From Chloroflexota bacterium (GTDB lineage Bacteria; Chloroflexota; UBA11872), in NCBI GenBank assembly GCA_026706485.1, contig JAPOYR010000010.1, positions 271,798 through 335,797 on the forward strand: a DNA stretch of 64,000 bases, given 5' to 3'. This document shows positions 8,410-16,982 of the stretch, in pieces. Below the pieces are notes generated by a model. The model made no database searches. It was not told the DNA's origin and saw only the letters and a program-made list of their open reading frames with translations. The position numbers and the translations under genes are program-made. Position 1 is the first letter of the stretch, and the number at the start of each line of letters is the position of its first letter.

Positions 8410-9036
8410 TTAACTTCGACTCCGAAACAACTCCGTGACGACTGGGATCTCGACGCAATGGTCGAGCAGGGGACACACCGCGCAGTCGATGATGAGCTTC
8501 GCCGGGGGCCGGGTCGCGCGGCAGAAGCCGGCCCGCTCGAACAGCCCCACCACGTCCCGGTTCACCAGCGAATAGAGCTGCCCGAACCCCCGAGACCTGG
8601 CTTCGGCCTTTGCCGTTTCGATCAGCTGCAGGCCGAGTTGCCGACCTCGATAGTCGCCGCTTACCGCCAGGGAGCGCAGCTCCGCCATCTGGCCAACGTC
8701 GTCGTTGGCATCGTGCCGAATCCCAAATTCGTCGGCCGGGAGCCTGTCCGCCAGCCAAGCGATGATCTCTTGGTGGTTCGACGGCATGCCGTAGACAGCC
8801 ACCGAGACGCAGCCGACGACCTCACCCGAGGGCAGGACGGCCGAGAAGAAGCGACCCAGGCTCTCGTCCCCCAGCATCCGGAGGATTTGCTGCGGACTCA
8901 CCGGGAGCAACGCTCCCGAGCCGTCCGACCGAAACCGGTTAGCCGCGATGAGGGCCGCGATGCTCGGGATGTCGTTGAGCGTCGTAGGGCGAATCACGGC
9001 CCGCTTGGAGCCCATTGAGGATTGGCTACCGGTCAT
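8410..9036 (-). CDS. GNAT acetyltransferase, short N-acetylglutamate-synthase-like
   Basis: 208 residues from ATG 9036 (the frame extends further upstream but without protein-like sequence; the ribosome site is weak). The acetyl-CoA loop is GDYRGRQLG (127-135), preceded by MAELRSLAV, the beta4 strand of GNAT folds. The C-terminus carries a Cys cluster DCAVCPLLDHC (C185, C188, C194) following PPAKL, a layout seen in stand-alone ArgA-type N-acetylglutamate synthases and their YhbS-like relatives. That suggests acetylation of glutamate or another amino acid, but the substrate is not proven. It lies 34 bases downstream of a Gfo/Idh/MocA gene on the same strand. Confidence 0.8.
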   Translation of the reverse strand: MTGSQSSMGSKRAVIRPTTLNDIPSIAALIAANRFRSDGSGALLPVSPQQILRMLGDESLGRFFSAVLPSGEVVGCVSVAVYGMPSNHQEIIAWLADRLPADEFGIRHDANDDVGQMAELRSLAVSGDYRGRQLGLQLIETAKAEARSRGFGQLYSLVNRDVVGLFERAGFCRATRPPAKLIIDCAVCPLLDHCVEIPVVTELFRSRS

Positions 9037-9070
9037 GTCATGCCGTCTCGATCGGTCGGTGTGACCGGAG

Positions 9071-10138
9071 CTACGCTGAACGGTAGAGGTCGGCGATCGT
9101 GACCGGATCGCCGCTGGCGGCCGAGCGATAGGCCGCGTCGACGATCTCCACCGACCACTGCGCAATCGAGCCCGGCGACAGATTCGGCGCCCGGCCCAGC
9201 ACCACGTCGGCCAGATTCTTCACCGGCGCCCGCAGCGGATAGTGCAGCGAGGCATCGTCCTCGCGCATTTCCTCGCCGCCGCCGTCATAGCGGTGCAGCG
9301 TCAGCCTAGGCGTCCGTTCCATGTCGATCTCCATCCAGCCCTTGGAGCCAAAGATGCGCAGCTCATTGTGGGGGGTGTCGTCGTTGGGTTTCGTCCCGAT
9401 GCTGGCCACCGTGCCCAACGCGCCTCTGGTGAAGCGCACGCTTAGCACGTCAACCGCGTCGACAGGCACTTCGAGATTCGACATATACCCGTGGACAGAC
9501 TGCGGCCCGTCGTCGATCACAAAGGCCGCCAGCGCCGCTGAATGCGTGAGCTGATTCTGCCCTTGACCAGAGGCGCTGAAGTTCTGACCCGTGGGGCCGT
9601 GCACCGGAAAGTCCCAGCCCTCGAGCACGTCCGGCTGCCGCACGAGCTGGATGGCGGAGCTGGCGAAAAGGCTATGAACCAATTCGACCTCGCCGATCGC
9701 TCCGCCGGTTACCAGCTCGCGGGCGCGGCGAGCCAGCCGCGTGTAGTGAAACGTGTGGCCGACCACGATTTCCGTTCCCGCGCGCTCGGCCGCTTCCAGC
9801 AGCGCCCGGCCCTCGGGCGCGATTTCGGTCATGGGCTTCTCGATTAGCACATGCAGCCCGGCATCGATGGCCCGGCGCGCCAGCTCGAAATGCGTGGCGT
9901 TGCTGCTGGCGACGACCAGTCCGTCCAGCGACTCCCGCGCCAGCATGCGGTCGAGGTCGTCGTAGACCGCGGCCACGCCGTAGTGCTCGGCCGCCCGCGC
10001 CGCGCGCTCCACGTCCAGGTCGCAGAGGGCCGCGACCTCGGCCCGCGGATGCTCGATGAGCCCGGGAATGTGCGCCTCCGTGGCCCACCATCCCGTGCCC
10101 ACGACCCCGATCCGTGCTCTGTCCAATGCGCTCATCAC
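9071..10138 (-). CDS. Gfo/Idh/MocA-family oxidoreductase
   Basis: 355 residues. Rossmann motif GTGWWA (14-19) and canonical EKPM (E100-K101-P102-M103). The C-terminal half has the open beta-sheet of the family with a histidine-bearing HTFHYTR segment. A GGAGGT ribosome site precedes the start; either of two consecutive ATG codons could be used. It lies between the M24 hydrolase gene upstream (gap 54 bases) and the acetyltransferase downstream on the same strand, so a three-gene operon (M24, dehydrogenase, acetyltransferase) is likely. Substrate unknown; probably a sugar or polyol derivative. Confidence 0.9.
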   Translation of the reverse strand: MMSALDRARIGVVGTGWWATEAHIPGLIEHPRAEVAALCDLDVERAARAAEHYGVAAVYDDLDRMLARESLDGLVVASSNATHFELARRAIDAGLHVLIEKPMTEIAPEGRALLEAAERAGTEIVVGHTFHYTRLARRARELVTGGAIGEVELVHSLFASSAIQLVRQPDVLEGWDFPVHGPTGQNFSASGQGQNQLTHSAALAAFVIDDGPQSVHGYMSNLEVPVDAVDVLSVRFTRGALGTVASIGTKPNDDTPHNELRIFGSKGWMEIDMERTPRLTLHRYDGGGEEMREDDASLHYPLRAPVKNLADVVLGRAPNLSPGSIAQWSVEIVDAAYRSAASGDPVTIADLYRSA

Positions 10139-10192
10139 ACCCGGAATACCTCCACTCCGCCACGGGCAACATAGCGCACGGTCGCGCCCTCG

Positions 10193-11416
10193 CTATCCGA
10201 GGCGAATCGGGTCGCGGGGATAGTCGGTCAGCACCTCGCAGCCGTCGGCGGTGACGGCCACCGTCTCGCTCACGCCCACGCCCGCGCGGCCCACGTCGCG
10301 CGCCACCGCCCGCACGTGAAACACATGACCCGCCTCAAGCGTCGAATAGGTGGCCACCGACCGCTCGGTGCGGCCGCTGCGCGGGCAGATCTGCAGACCG
10401 GGCACGTCCATCCAGTCCGGCTCGAAGCTCAGGCCCACCGAATACCCGCGATTGCCGTCCCTGAAAACACGCGATGGCAACTCGTTCAGCGGCTCGGATG
10501 CGTGCTCCCCAAGCTCGAGCGTGGACACGCCGGGCCGCATGCCGGCGATGGTTCGCTCCACCGCCGCGACGCACGCCGCGTACATCGCGTCCCAAACCGG
10601 GTCGGCCAGCGCGCCGACTACGCCCGTGCGGATCATGGGCGCGGTATAGCGCTTGACACACGCGCCCCACTCCAGAATCGCCGGATGGCCGGGTGTGAGC
10701 CGCGAACGCCCGAACGTCGTGTGCGGAATGCCGGAGTTTCGGCCGGCGGTGATGATGGGCTGAATCGACATGCGCTCGCTGCCGGCGCCCACCAGCGCCC
10801 GATAGGCCATCGCCGCCACGTTGGTGTCGGGCGCGTCCGGGCGCAGCTCGGCCCTGGCGGCGTCGAACCCGCGCGGCGTGATTGCCCCGGCGGACCGGAT
10901 GGCGGCGAGCTCGGCCGCGCTCTTCCGCGCCCGCACCCCGTCCACCAGCCAGTGCACGTAGCTCCACGAGGCGCCCACGGACTCCGCGGCGCGGAGATAG
11001 CTCTGGTGCGCCCCGCCGTGCTGATGGTGCTCCCAGCCCAGCCTTGCCTTTGCCCAGCCGCGATGGCGGAGCACGTCCACGAGCACGGCGGCGGGGTCCT
11101 CCGACCACGGATAGGTGACCACGTCCTCCACCCAACTCGAGACCAACGCGTTGAAGACCTCGAAATCGTCGACAAGCAGCGTGGGATCGCGGTCGATTCC
11201 GACGATGAGAAACGCGGGCACGAACGACGCCAGCGTCTCGTAGCCGCTGACATAGCAGACGCTGGGCGCAAAGGTGCACACCAGCGCGTCCAGGCCTTCG
11301 GCCGCCATCACAGCTCGCAGCGCCTCGTGCCGACGTTGAAACTCGTTTTCGTCGAAGGTCAGCGACCGGATGTCGCCGGCATCCGCCGGGCGCTTGAGCT
11401 CACCAAACAGCGGCAT
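10193..11416 (-). CDS. M24-fold hydrolase, creatinase/ectoine-hydrolase-like, metal site apparently lost
   Basis: 407 residues from ATG 11416, which has a GAGGGA ribosome site. The N-terminal creatinase domain (about 25-160) is followed by the pita-bread catalytic domain. H232 is retained, but the two Asp metal ligands of M24 aminopeptidases are changed: the D-x-G-A motif reads LEWGA (248-252) and the SD of the next strand reads AP within YTAPMIRT (257-264). Loss of the metal ligands is a feature of creatinases and the ectoine hydrolase EutD/DoeA group, which open C-N bonds without metal. An amide or amidine hydrolase role is therefore more likely than prolidase. A paralogue with the same changes lies at 16983. 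Confidence 0.82.
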   Translation of the reverse strand: MPLFGELKRPADAGDIRSLTFDENEFQRRHEALRAVMAAEGLDALVCTFAPSVCYVSGYETLASFVPAFLIVGIDRDPTLLVDDFEVFNALVSSWVEDVVTYPWSEDPAAVLVDVLRHRGWAKARLGWEHHQHGGAHQSYLRAAESVGASWSYVHWLVDGVRARKSAAELAAIRSAGAITPRGFDAARAELRPDAPDTNVAAMAYRALVGAGSERMSIQPIITAGRNSGIPHTTFGRSRLTPGHPAILEWGACVKRYTAPMIRTGVVGALADPVWDAMYAACVAAVERTIAGMRPGVSTLELGEHASEPLNELPSRVFRDGNRGYSVGLSFEPDWMDVPGLQICPRSGRTERSVATYSTLEAGHVFHVRAVARDVGRAGVGVSETVAVTADGCEVLTDYPRDPIRLG

Positions 11417-11582
11417 GGGCCTGTTCCCTCGGCAGCTGGCTGCACCGCCTGAAGATCGCACAGCGGCCACGAGCGTGCGTTACGGCGCGGGAATCGCAGT
11501 GCCCCGGCCTGACGTGGCACGATAGCGGCGAGGTTTCGGCGCCGATGCCCGTCAGTCGGCTCAGAGTGTGAGGTGTGCGCCA

Positions 11583-12182
11583 GTGCCCTACGACCTTGCC
11601 GAGAACAAAATGCTCACCGACTGGCTGCGTGGCCGAGGAGGGTTCAAGGTTGGGCTCTACATCGGCGCCTTCGTCTCGATCATCTACCTGGCGATCTCAT
11701 ATGCCTCGCCGCTGTTCTACGTGGGCGAGTTTTACGGGTTCTCAATGGCCATACCGGTTCCCATCGCCGCGATTCTCGCCGCCGGCGTGATTTGGGGTCT
11801 CCTGTTCCGCCTGGCCGCCGGAGTTGCCTGGCTGCTTGGCTTCGGCCTGGTCATGGGCGTCGGCGCCGGCATGTCCGAGGGACTGGCCGCCGGCCTGGGC
11901 TGGTCCCTGGACTGGGAGTTCGGCGTAAAGACGTTCTATAACCCCATCGATGTCGAGCCACAGGGGTTTGCCGTCGGTACGGTCAAGGGGCTCATCCATC
12001 TGGGCGCCGTGGCAGCCACCACCATCCTCCTATCGTTTGGCGCCGCGATCGCCACCACATTGTTCCTCCGCCGCTACGTCGCCAAGCGAATGCGCAGCGT
12101 GGCGCCGGGCCTCGTGGCCCGGTTCCCCGTGCGCGTCCGGCAGGTGATCGATCCGGCCTACCGCTTCGGCGCCGGGGAATAG
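11583..12182 (+). CDS. integral membrane protein, first of a tandem paralogous pair
   Basis: 199 residues from GTG 11583, chosen because its paralogue starts at the equivalent GTG with the same YDLAENK opening. About four hydrophobic segments are visible (roughly residues 24-45, 53-75, 78-105 and 140-170), then a basic tail with RRYVAKRMRSVAPGL and a VIDPAYR ending. The sequence is strongly similar along its length to the gene at 12469, with shared TDWLRG.GGFKVG, IWGLLF/VWGLLF and VIDPAYR/VVDPAYR. I do not recognise the family. It is divergent from the M24 gene. Confidence 0.78.
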   Translation: MPYDLAENKMLTDWLRGRGGFKVGLYIGAFVSIIYLAISYASPLFYVGEFYGFSMAIPVPIAAILAAGVIWGLLFRLAAGVAWLLGFGLVMGVGAGMSEGLAAGLGWSLDWEFGVKTFYNPIDVEPQGFAVGTVKGLIHLGAVAATTILLSFGAAIATTLFLRRYVAKRMRSVAPGLVARFPVRVRQVIDPAYRFGAGE

Positions 12183-12330
12183 TCTTCCGAGCGGATCGCG
12201 TCCGGCTCGCGATCGCCATTGATTCATGCCTGCTAACGCTTGCACGCTGGAGGCCTGTGCACCGTCCGGAAAGGGCGGGACTCAGCTTGGCCCTTTACCG
12301 GGGCCCAGCGCTCCGCCAGGGTCGCCCGGA

Positions 12331-12359
12331 CTGGATTCCGGCTTTCGCCGGAATGACGG
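12331..12359. repeat. REP-like palindrome (GGATTCCGGC...GCCGGAATGACGG)
   Basis: CTGGATTCCGGC, a short TTTC loop, GCCGGAATGACGG. The inverted arms ATTCCGGC/GCCGGAAT give an 8-bp stem. Near-identical copies occur at 20662-20690 and 39283-39312, always intergenic. It sits in the 286-base gap between the two membrane paralogues; the rest of that gap shows no coding signal. Confidence 0.85.
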
Positions 12360-12468
12360 AGAGGTTACGCGAGGACTTCCATGCTGAGAATGTTGCTCGT
12401 GCATAGTTCGCATTCGGTCCGGGCGGGCGCCGCGATGGCACGCGGCGGACCATAGGCAGTCGCCGACA

Positions 12469-13071
12469 GTGCTCTACGACCTCGCCGAGAACAAAACCGT
12501 CACCGACTGGCTGCGTGGCTGGGGCGGATTCAAGGTCGGGCTCGTTCTCGGGGCCGTCATCGCGGCGATCTGGATGCCGCTGGTCTTCACCGCGCCCCAG
12601 GTCATTGAGGAGGGCGATCTCTACGACCTCTCCATGACCGTGCATATCCCGGTGTTCAGCTTCATTGGCTTCGGCCTCGTGTGGGGGCTGCTGTTCAAGA
12701 ACGTGGCGGGAGTGACGTGGGCACTCGGAATTGGACTTGGCGTGGCCGCCACCGCCGGGATGGTTGCCGGCATGGACGTATCCCAAGGATGGGGCGTGGA
12801 CTGGGGCTTTGGTTTCAAGTCGTTCTATACCCGCGTGGACGTGGTGCCGCTCGGCGCCGCAAACGGCACCCTGGCGGGCCTGATGTTTGGCGGCGCCCTG
12901 GGCGCCATGACCGCTCTCGGGTCACTGCTGGCGATGGTCGTCAGCATGATCTACCTGCGTCGACACGTCGCCAAGCCGATGCGCCGCGTGGCGCCCCGCC
13001 TCGTGAGCCGGCTCCCCGGCCGCGTGCGAAACGTTGTCGATCCGGCCTATCGGCACGGCCTCACCCGCTAG
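12469..13071 (+). CDS. integral membrane protein, second of a tandem paralogous pair
   Basis: 200 residues from GTG 12469. Same architecture as the gene at 11583: YDLAENK start, TDWLRGWGGFKVGL, four hydrophobic segments, an aromatic FGFKSFYTRVDV loop matching FGVKTFYNPIDV of the paralogue, and a basic C-terminus RRHVAKPMRRVAPRL ending VVDPAYRHG. The pair most likely arose by tandem duplication; an REP-like palindrome separates them. Function unknown. It converges on the sialidase-like gene. Confidence 0.78.
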   Translation: MLYDLAENKTVTDWLRGWGGFKVGLVLGAVIAAIWMPLVFTAPQVIEEGDLYDLSMTVHIPVFSFIGFGLVWGLLFKNVAGVTWALGIGLGVAATAGMVAGMDVSQGWGVDWGFGFKSFYTRVDVVPLGAANGTLAGLMFGGALGAMTALGSLLAMVVSMIYLRRHVAKPMRRVAPRLVSRLPGRVRNVVDPAYRHGLTR

Positions 13072-13074
13072 CCA

Positions 13075-13101
13075 CCCGAGAAAATCTCAGTCCAACTCGG
13101 G
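13075..13101. terminator. possible hairpin between convergent genes
   Basis: CCCGAG (13075-13080) and CTCGGG (13096-13101) form a 6-bp stem with a 15-nt loop in the 47-base gap between the membrane-protein gene and the convergent sialidase-like gene. There is no U-tract, so a Rho-independent terminator is only suggested by position. Confidence 0.3.
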
Positions 13102-13118
13102 CCGGTGACCAGCGCCGG

Positions 13119-14210
13119 CTAGGTCGGCTTCACGGTTATCCAGCTGCCGAGAATGGCGCTGAGCCGCGGATCGTTGCGGTCGGTCTCGGCGTAGGCCGCC
13201 AGCAGCGTGTCGGGCGCCACCTCAATGATCCAGTCGTAGTTGCCGCAGTCCCAGGCCTGCGTGCCCAGGTTGAGGCAGGTGTGCCCCATCCAGGTGTGGC
13301 CGTCGTCGAGGCTGAAGGCGAGCCAGTCGCCAGGCCTTCCATAGATCACGGCGAGCACGCCGTTCGACATGCGGCAGGCCTTGGGCAACACCCCGCGGTC
13401 GGCGACGGGCTCGGGAGCGCTCCACGAGTGGCCGTCGTCCGCGGACCGGCTCATGGCGAGCGCGGTGTGCAGCCCCTCGTATCGCCCGCCGGTGCGCATG
13501 AAGCAGAGCAGGTCGCCGCTGGGCAGCGTGAGCAAATCGGGCTCGGTGAAGCCCTCGATGTGATGCGTGTGGGTCGGGTTGAGGTCAAAGGCCACGGTCG
13601 CGCGATAGCGCCAGGTCGCTCCCCGATCGTCCGAGCGCATGACGAACACCCGATGCTTGACGTCGCCGGCAAACTTTCCGAGCACGGTGGCCAGGAGGCT
13701 CCCGTCGCGCAGCGCCACGAGCCCGTGATCCACATAGGCCCAAATGTGCCGTCCCCATTTCTCGCTGTCTTCCTCCGCCAGATCCGGAACACCCGTGATC
13801 AGCGCCGATTCCGGGGCGTGGGTCTGCCCGTCGTCGTATGAGCGATGGATCGAAAACCGATAGGCGCCCGGCGCGTCGCCGCGCCTGAGCCACGGTTCGC
13901 CCGGCGTTCCCACGTGCAGCAGCTCGCCGTCGTCGAACTGGTGCACGTAGAAGCTGGGCCAGGCAGGCGCGGCGTACCACGTCTCGCCGCCGTCACGCGA
14001 CCGGCGCCAGGTGAGCTCGGGCTCGACGGTGCGAGGCCCGCCCACCACCAGCTCGCCGTTGGCAAGCTCGAAGAGGAACCCGCAGGGGCACTGGTTTTCG
14101 TGCGCCGGGATGAGCGTCTCCGTGCGCTCGACCTGCACGGTGAGGCCGGGAAACGTATAGGAGCCCCGGCCGAGCGCCTCGCGCCGGCCGTTGGGCTTGG
14201 TGATAGCCAT
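13119..14210 (-). CDS. sialidase-like six-bladed propeller (exo-alpha-sialidase family)
   Basis: 363 residues from ATG 14210 with GGAG upstream; the longer open frame before it is Arg/Pro-rich and rejected. Five Asp-box motifs are visible (SRDGGETW, SYDDGQTH, SDDRGATW, SADDGHSW, SLDDGHTW), the hallmark of sialidase/neuraminidase propellers. There is no signal peptide. Bacterial relatives of this type include true sialidases and many proteins of unknown glycan specificity; the arginine triad cannot be assigned securely by eye. It neighbours a PhyH oxygenase on the same strand but 268 bases away. Confidence 0.85.
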   Translation of the reverse strand: MAITKPNGRREALGRGSYTFPGLTVQVERTETLIPAHENQCPCGFLFELANGELVVGGPRTVEPELTWRRSRDGGETWYAAPAWPSFYVHQFDDGELLHVGTPGEPWLRRGDAPGAYRFSIHRSYDDGQTHAPESALITGVPDLAEEDSEKWGRHIWAYVDHGLVALRDGSLLATVLGKFAGDVKHRVFVMRSDDRGATWRYRATVAFDLNPTHTHHIEGFTEPDLLTLPSGDLLCFMRTGGRYEGLHTALAMSRSADDGHSWSAPEPVADRGVLPKACRMSNGVLAVIYGRPGDWLAFSLDDGHTWMGHTCLNLGTQAWDCGNYDWIIEVAPDTLLAAYAETDRNDPRLSAILGSWITVKPT

Positions 14211-14478
14211 GTGGCGACTCCACGAGCAATCGTCCGCGCACACCTTACGCGGTCTGGGGCGACGCTGATCTCGGCAGTCGAGGCAGCCAGAGGCTGGCTG
14301 CGACCCGGTGGCCGGGCGCCAGCGAGTCATCGGCGGGCGCGGGCGGCGCTCCCGGCCATGCCGCCCGCCTTGCAGCATTCCGCGTCACCCGCGTATCAAC
14401 TCGAGCGTTGCGCGCACCGCTCCCCGGCGTCAGCTCAAAACGACTCCAGGTGTCCCGTCAACTTCCAAAGACGGCCGC

Positions 14479-15579
14479 CTAGCTCCACTCGTCGATCGCG
14501 CGCACTTCATCGGACCAGTCGCGCCAGATGTCGCCGCCGGCATTGTCCATCGCCATTGCATCGGATAGGGAGTCCACCGTCTTGAGGTACCCATAGATCG
14601 TGGCTTGGCGGATGACGTCGCTGGACGTGTTTTGTCCGGGGATGTGCAGAATCTTGGTGTGCCACAGGACCACGGTGCCCGCCGGTCCGTAGGAATCGAC
14701 AGGTTCGGTCTCGGCCTTGATCTGCTCGAAGAGGGGATCGGGGAGATATTCGTAGCCTCCCGCCTCGCGCATCTTCTCACGCTCGCCCGTGTGCGTCAGT
14801 CCGTGTTCGTGAAAGGCCTTCCACTGGTTCTCCCAAATCTTTGTATGGCTGCCCGGCCACACGGTGAAGCCGCCGGACGCGGGCGGAAGGTCGTCGATGT
14901 AGGCGGCGAACTGTAGGCGCACCCGGCCATAGCACGGGCCGTCCGAGTGGGAGCCGCGCCAGTTCGGTCCTGGCGAGGGACTGTTGGGCAGCGTGCAATA
15001 CAGGCCGCGCGTCCCCTGTCCGTTCATCCACACGGGTCCGGTCTTGGGCAGCCGCAGCTCCTCCGTCGCGTATGTCGCCTCGTCCCGGTAGTTCTTCACC
15101 TCCTGGCGCATGTGGCTGGCTAGTCCCTCCATGGCGCCGTCGTCCATCAAGCAGGGCCCGGTGGTGTATCCGGATTCGTCCACTCCGGCGGGCCATACCA
15201 CCGTGTCCTTTCCGAGTAGTTGCTCAGCGATCGGCCACAGCGCACGGGGACCAAGGTCGAGCAAGAGCTCTTCAGCCCCATTGCGAATCGTCAACCGATG
15301 GCCCTTGCCGCTCAACAGCGGCTCGCCGCCGTTCGCTGGTCGCCGGGCGCTGAACCCGGCGGTCTCCTCCTCAGTGAATGGGCCCCATGTCGAGGGGCTG
15401 TCTCGCTTCATGCGGGGCAGGTCTGCCGCAATCGTCTCCCACATGTCGTCCCGGGCGCGGCGGCAAAGATCCGGGTCGAGCACCGCCGGAAGCACGATAA
15501 CGCCGTCGCGCTTGAACTGGGCGATCTGACTGGCCGTCAAGGGCGCAACTTGCGGCACGCTCGGGGAAGGCGTCGGCAT
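14479..15579 (-). CDS. phytanoyl-CoA dioxygenase (PhyH) family protein
   Basis: 366 residues starting at ATG 15579, which has an AAGGA ribosome site; upstream ATGs in frame lack one. Fe(II)/2-oxoglutarate oxygenase ligands are visible: H211-x-D213 in GSHSDG and a distal His in LWHTKILH (H307 or H312), with R324 in a position to bind 2-oxoglutarate. An N-terminal FKRDGVIVL motif is typical of the family. Bacterial PhyH proteins hydroxylate diverse small molecules, so the substrate remains open. A second PhyH gene is at 34307. Confidence 0.88.
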   Translation of the reverse strand: MPTPSPSVPQVAPLTASQIAQFKRDGVIVLPAVLDPDLCRRARDDMWETIAADLPRMKRDSPSTWGPFTEEETAGFSARRPANGGEPLLSGKGHRLTIRNGAEELLLDLGPRALWPIAEQLLGKDTVVWPAGVDESGYTTGPCLMDDGAMEGLASHMRQEVKNYRDEATYATEELRLPKTGPVWMNGQGTRGLYCTLPNSPSPGPNWRGSHSDGPCYGRVRLQFAAYIDDLPPASGGFTVWPGSHTKIWENQWKAFHEHGLTHTGEREKMREAGGYEYLPDPLFEQIKAETEPVDSYGPAGTVVLWHTKILHIPGQNTSSDVIRQATIYGYLKTVDSLSDAMAMDNAGGDIWRDWSDEVRAIDEWS

Positions 15580-15955
15580 TGGATCTTGTCCTTGCTTTAG
15601 AGGCATTCCGCGCTGACGCTGAATTATCGGCCGCGGGCGCCCGCGGCGTAAAGACCACTGGTGCTCGTCGGCTCGAAGAGGCGGTCGTTCGGAACGGCCG
15701 CCACCTTGCGGCCAACGTCGCAGAAGCCCATCCCCAAGGACAGGGTCTGGTCGTGGCCGATCCCGGCGAGCGCCTGCCGACGGTCGCCGTGGAGACTGCA
15801 TTCCTCGACGAGTCGGCCGTCACAGCTGACGTCCCGGAGCCACAATGACACCCAGGAACATCCTTGAAGGGCCGCACGACGCATCCACCTGCGCCACCAC
15901 GGACGGCGTGACACACTCGCCCTGGCGGCAATGATGCGCACGGGGAGACAGGGCT
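15580..15955. other. 376-base gap without a convincing gene
   Basis: Open frames exist on both strands, for example minus 15624-15941, which ends in a segment resembling the C-terminal edge of an FAD- or NAD-binding protein (TSGLYAAGA). None has a ribosome site, and codon usage is not clearly protein-like. It may hold a decayed gene on the minus strand; I see no RNA gene, repeat or clear promoter. Confidence 0.4.
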
Positions 15956-16963
15956 GTGGAGTACCGCAATCTCGGTCGCACGGGGGTCAAGGTCAGCCCG
16001 CTGTGCCTGGGCTGTTGGAACTTCGGCCAGGTGACCGATCAAGACCAGACGCAGGCGATCATCGACCGCGCGCTGGACGCGGGTGTCAACTTCCTGGACA
16101 CGGCCAATTCCTACGGCCGCGGCACCAGCGAGACCATGGTTGGGAAGGCGCTCGGTGGGTCGGGCCGTCGCTCGCGCGTGGTGCTGGCCACCAAGGTCCA
16201 CTTCCCCATGGACGACGACGATCCGAACGCCCAGGGCAACAGCCGACGCCACATCATCGAGCAGTGCGAAGGCTCGTTGCGCCGCTTGCAAACCGACTAC
16301 ATCGACCTCTACCAGGTGCACCGGCCCGTGACGGACGTGCCGCTGGACGAGACGCTGCGCGCGCTCGACGACCTGATCCGCGCCGGCAAGGTGCGCTACG
16401 TGGGCACGAGCACGTTTCCGGCCTGGCAGGTGGTGGAATCGTTGTGGCTCTCACGTGAGCTGGGGCTCAATCGCATGATCTGCGACCAGCCGCCCTATCA
16501 CTTGCTCGACCGCCGCGTCGAGCGCGAGCTGGTGCCCATGGCGCTGAACTTTGGCATCGGGATCATCCCCTGGGCGCCGCTGGCGGGCGGATTCCTGACC
16601 GGCCGGTACGCCCGCGGCGCGACGCCGCCGTCGGGATCGCGCTACGAGCGCAGCGTCGAAACGCAGCGCCAGCGCGGTCTCTTCACCGACGCGGCGTTTG
16701 CCGTGGTCGATGAGCTGACGGCCATCGCCAACGACAAGGGCTGCACGCCGGGCCAACTGGCGCTGGCCTGGAACATGCGGCAGCCGGGCATCACCAGCCC
16801 CATCGTGGGCCCGCGCACGCCGGAGCAGTGGGCGGAGAACCTGGGAGCGATCAAGGTGACGGTGACCGACGCCGACCGCGAGCGGTTGGACGCGGTTGCC
16901 CCGCCCGGTCGGGCGATTGCCACGTATTACAACGCCCCGTGGGGTCCGCACGAGTACCGCTGA
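15956..16963 (+). CDS. aldo/keto reductase
   Basis: 335 residues from GTG 15956 with GGGGAG about 8 bases upstream. The AKR tetrad is complete: D48 and Y53 in FLDTANSYG, K80 in ATKVHF, and H122 in YQVHRP. The C-terminal NADPH-binding region (IVGPRTPEQWAENL) is typical. Length and motifs match the large group of bacterial AKRs related to beta-subunit-like and YghZ-type enzymes that reduce aldehydes or ketosugars. It is followed after 19 bases by the second M24 gene and is probably co-transcribed with it. Confidence 0.92.
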   Translation: MEYRNLGRTGVKVSPLCLGCWNFGQVTDQDQTQAIIDRALDAGVNFLDTANSYGRGTSETMVGKALGGSGRRSRVVLATKVHFPMDDDDPNAQGNSRRHIIEQCEGSLRRLQTDYIDLYQVHRPVTDVPLDETLRALDDLIRAGKVRYVGTSTFPAWQVVESLWLSRELGLNRMICDQPPYHLLDRRVERELVPMALNFGIGIIPWAPLAGGFLTGRYARGATPPSGSRYERSVETQRQRGLFTDAAFAVVDELTAIANDKGCTPGQLALAWNMRQPGITSPIVGPRTPEQWAENLGAIKVTVTDADRERLDAVAPPGRAIATYYNAPWGPHEYR

Positions 16964-16982
16964 TGTGGGCGGACTTGTAGCC

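Noticed and set aside
15371-16321. 316-codon minus-strand ORF across the PhyH start and aldo/keto reductase gene.
   Set aside because: It overlaps two confidently identified genes and contains no recognisable domain.
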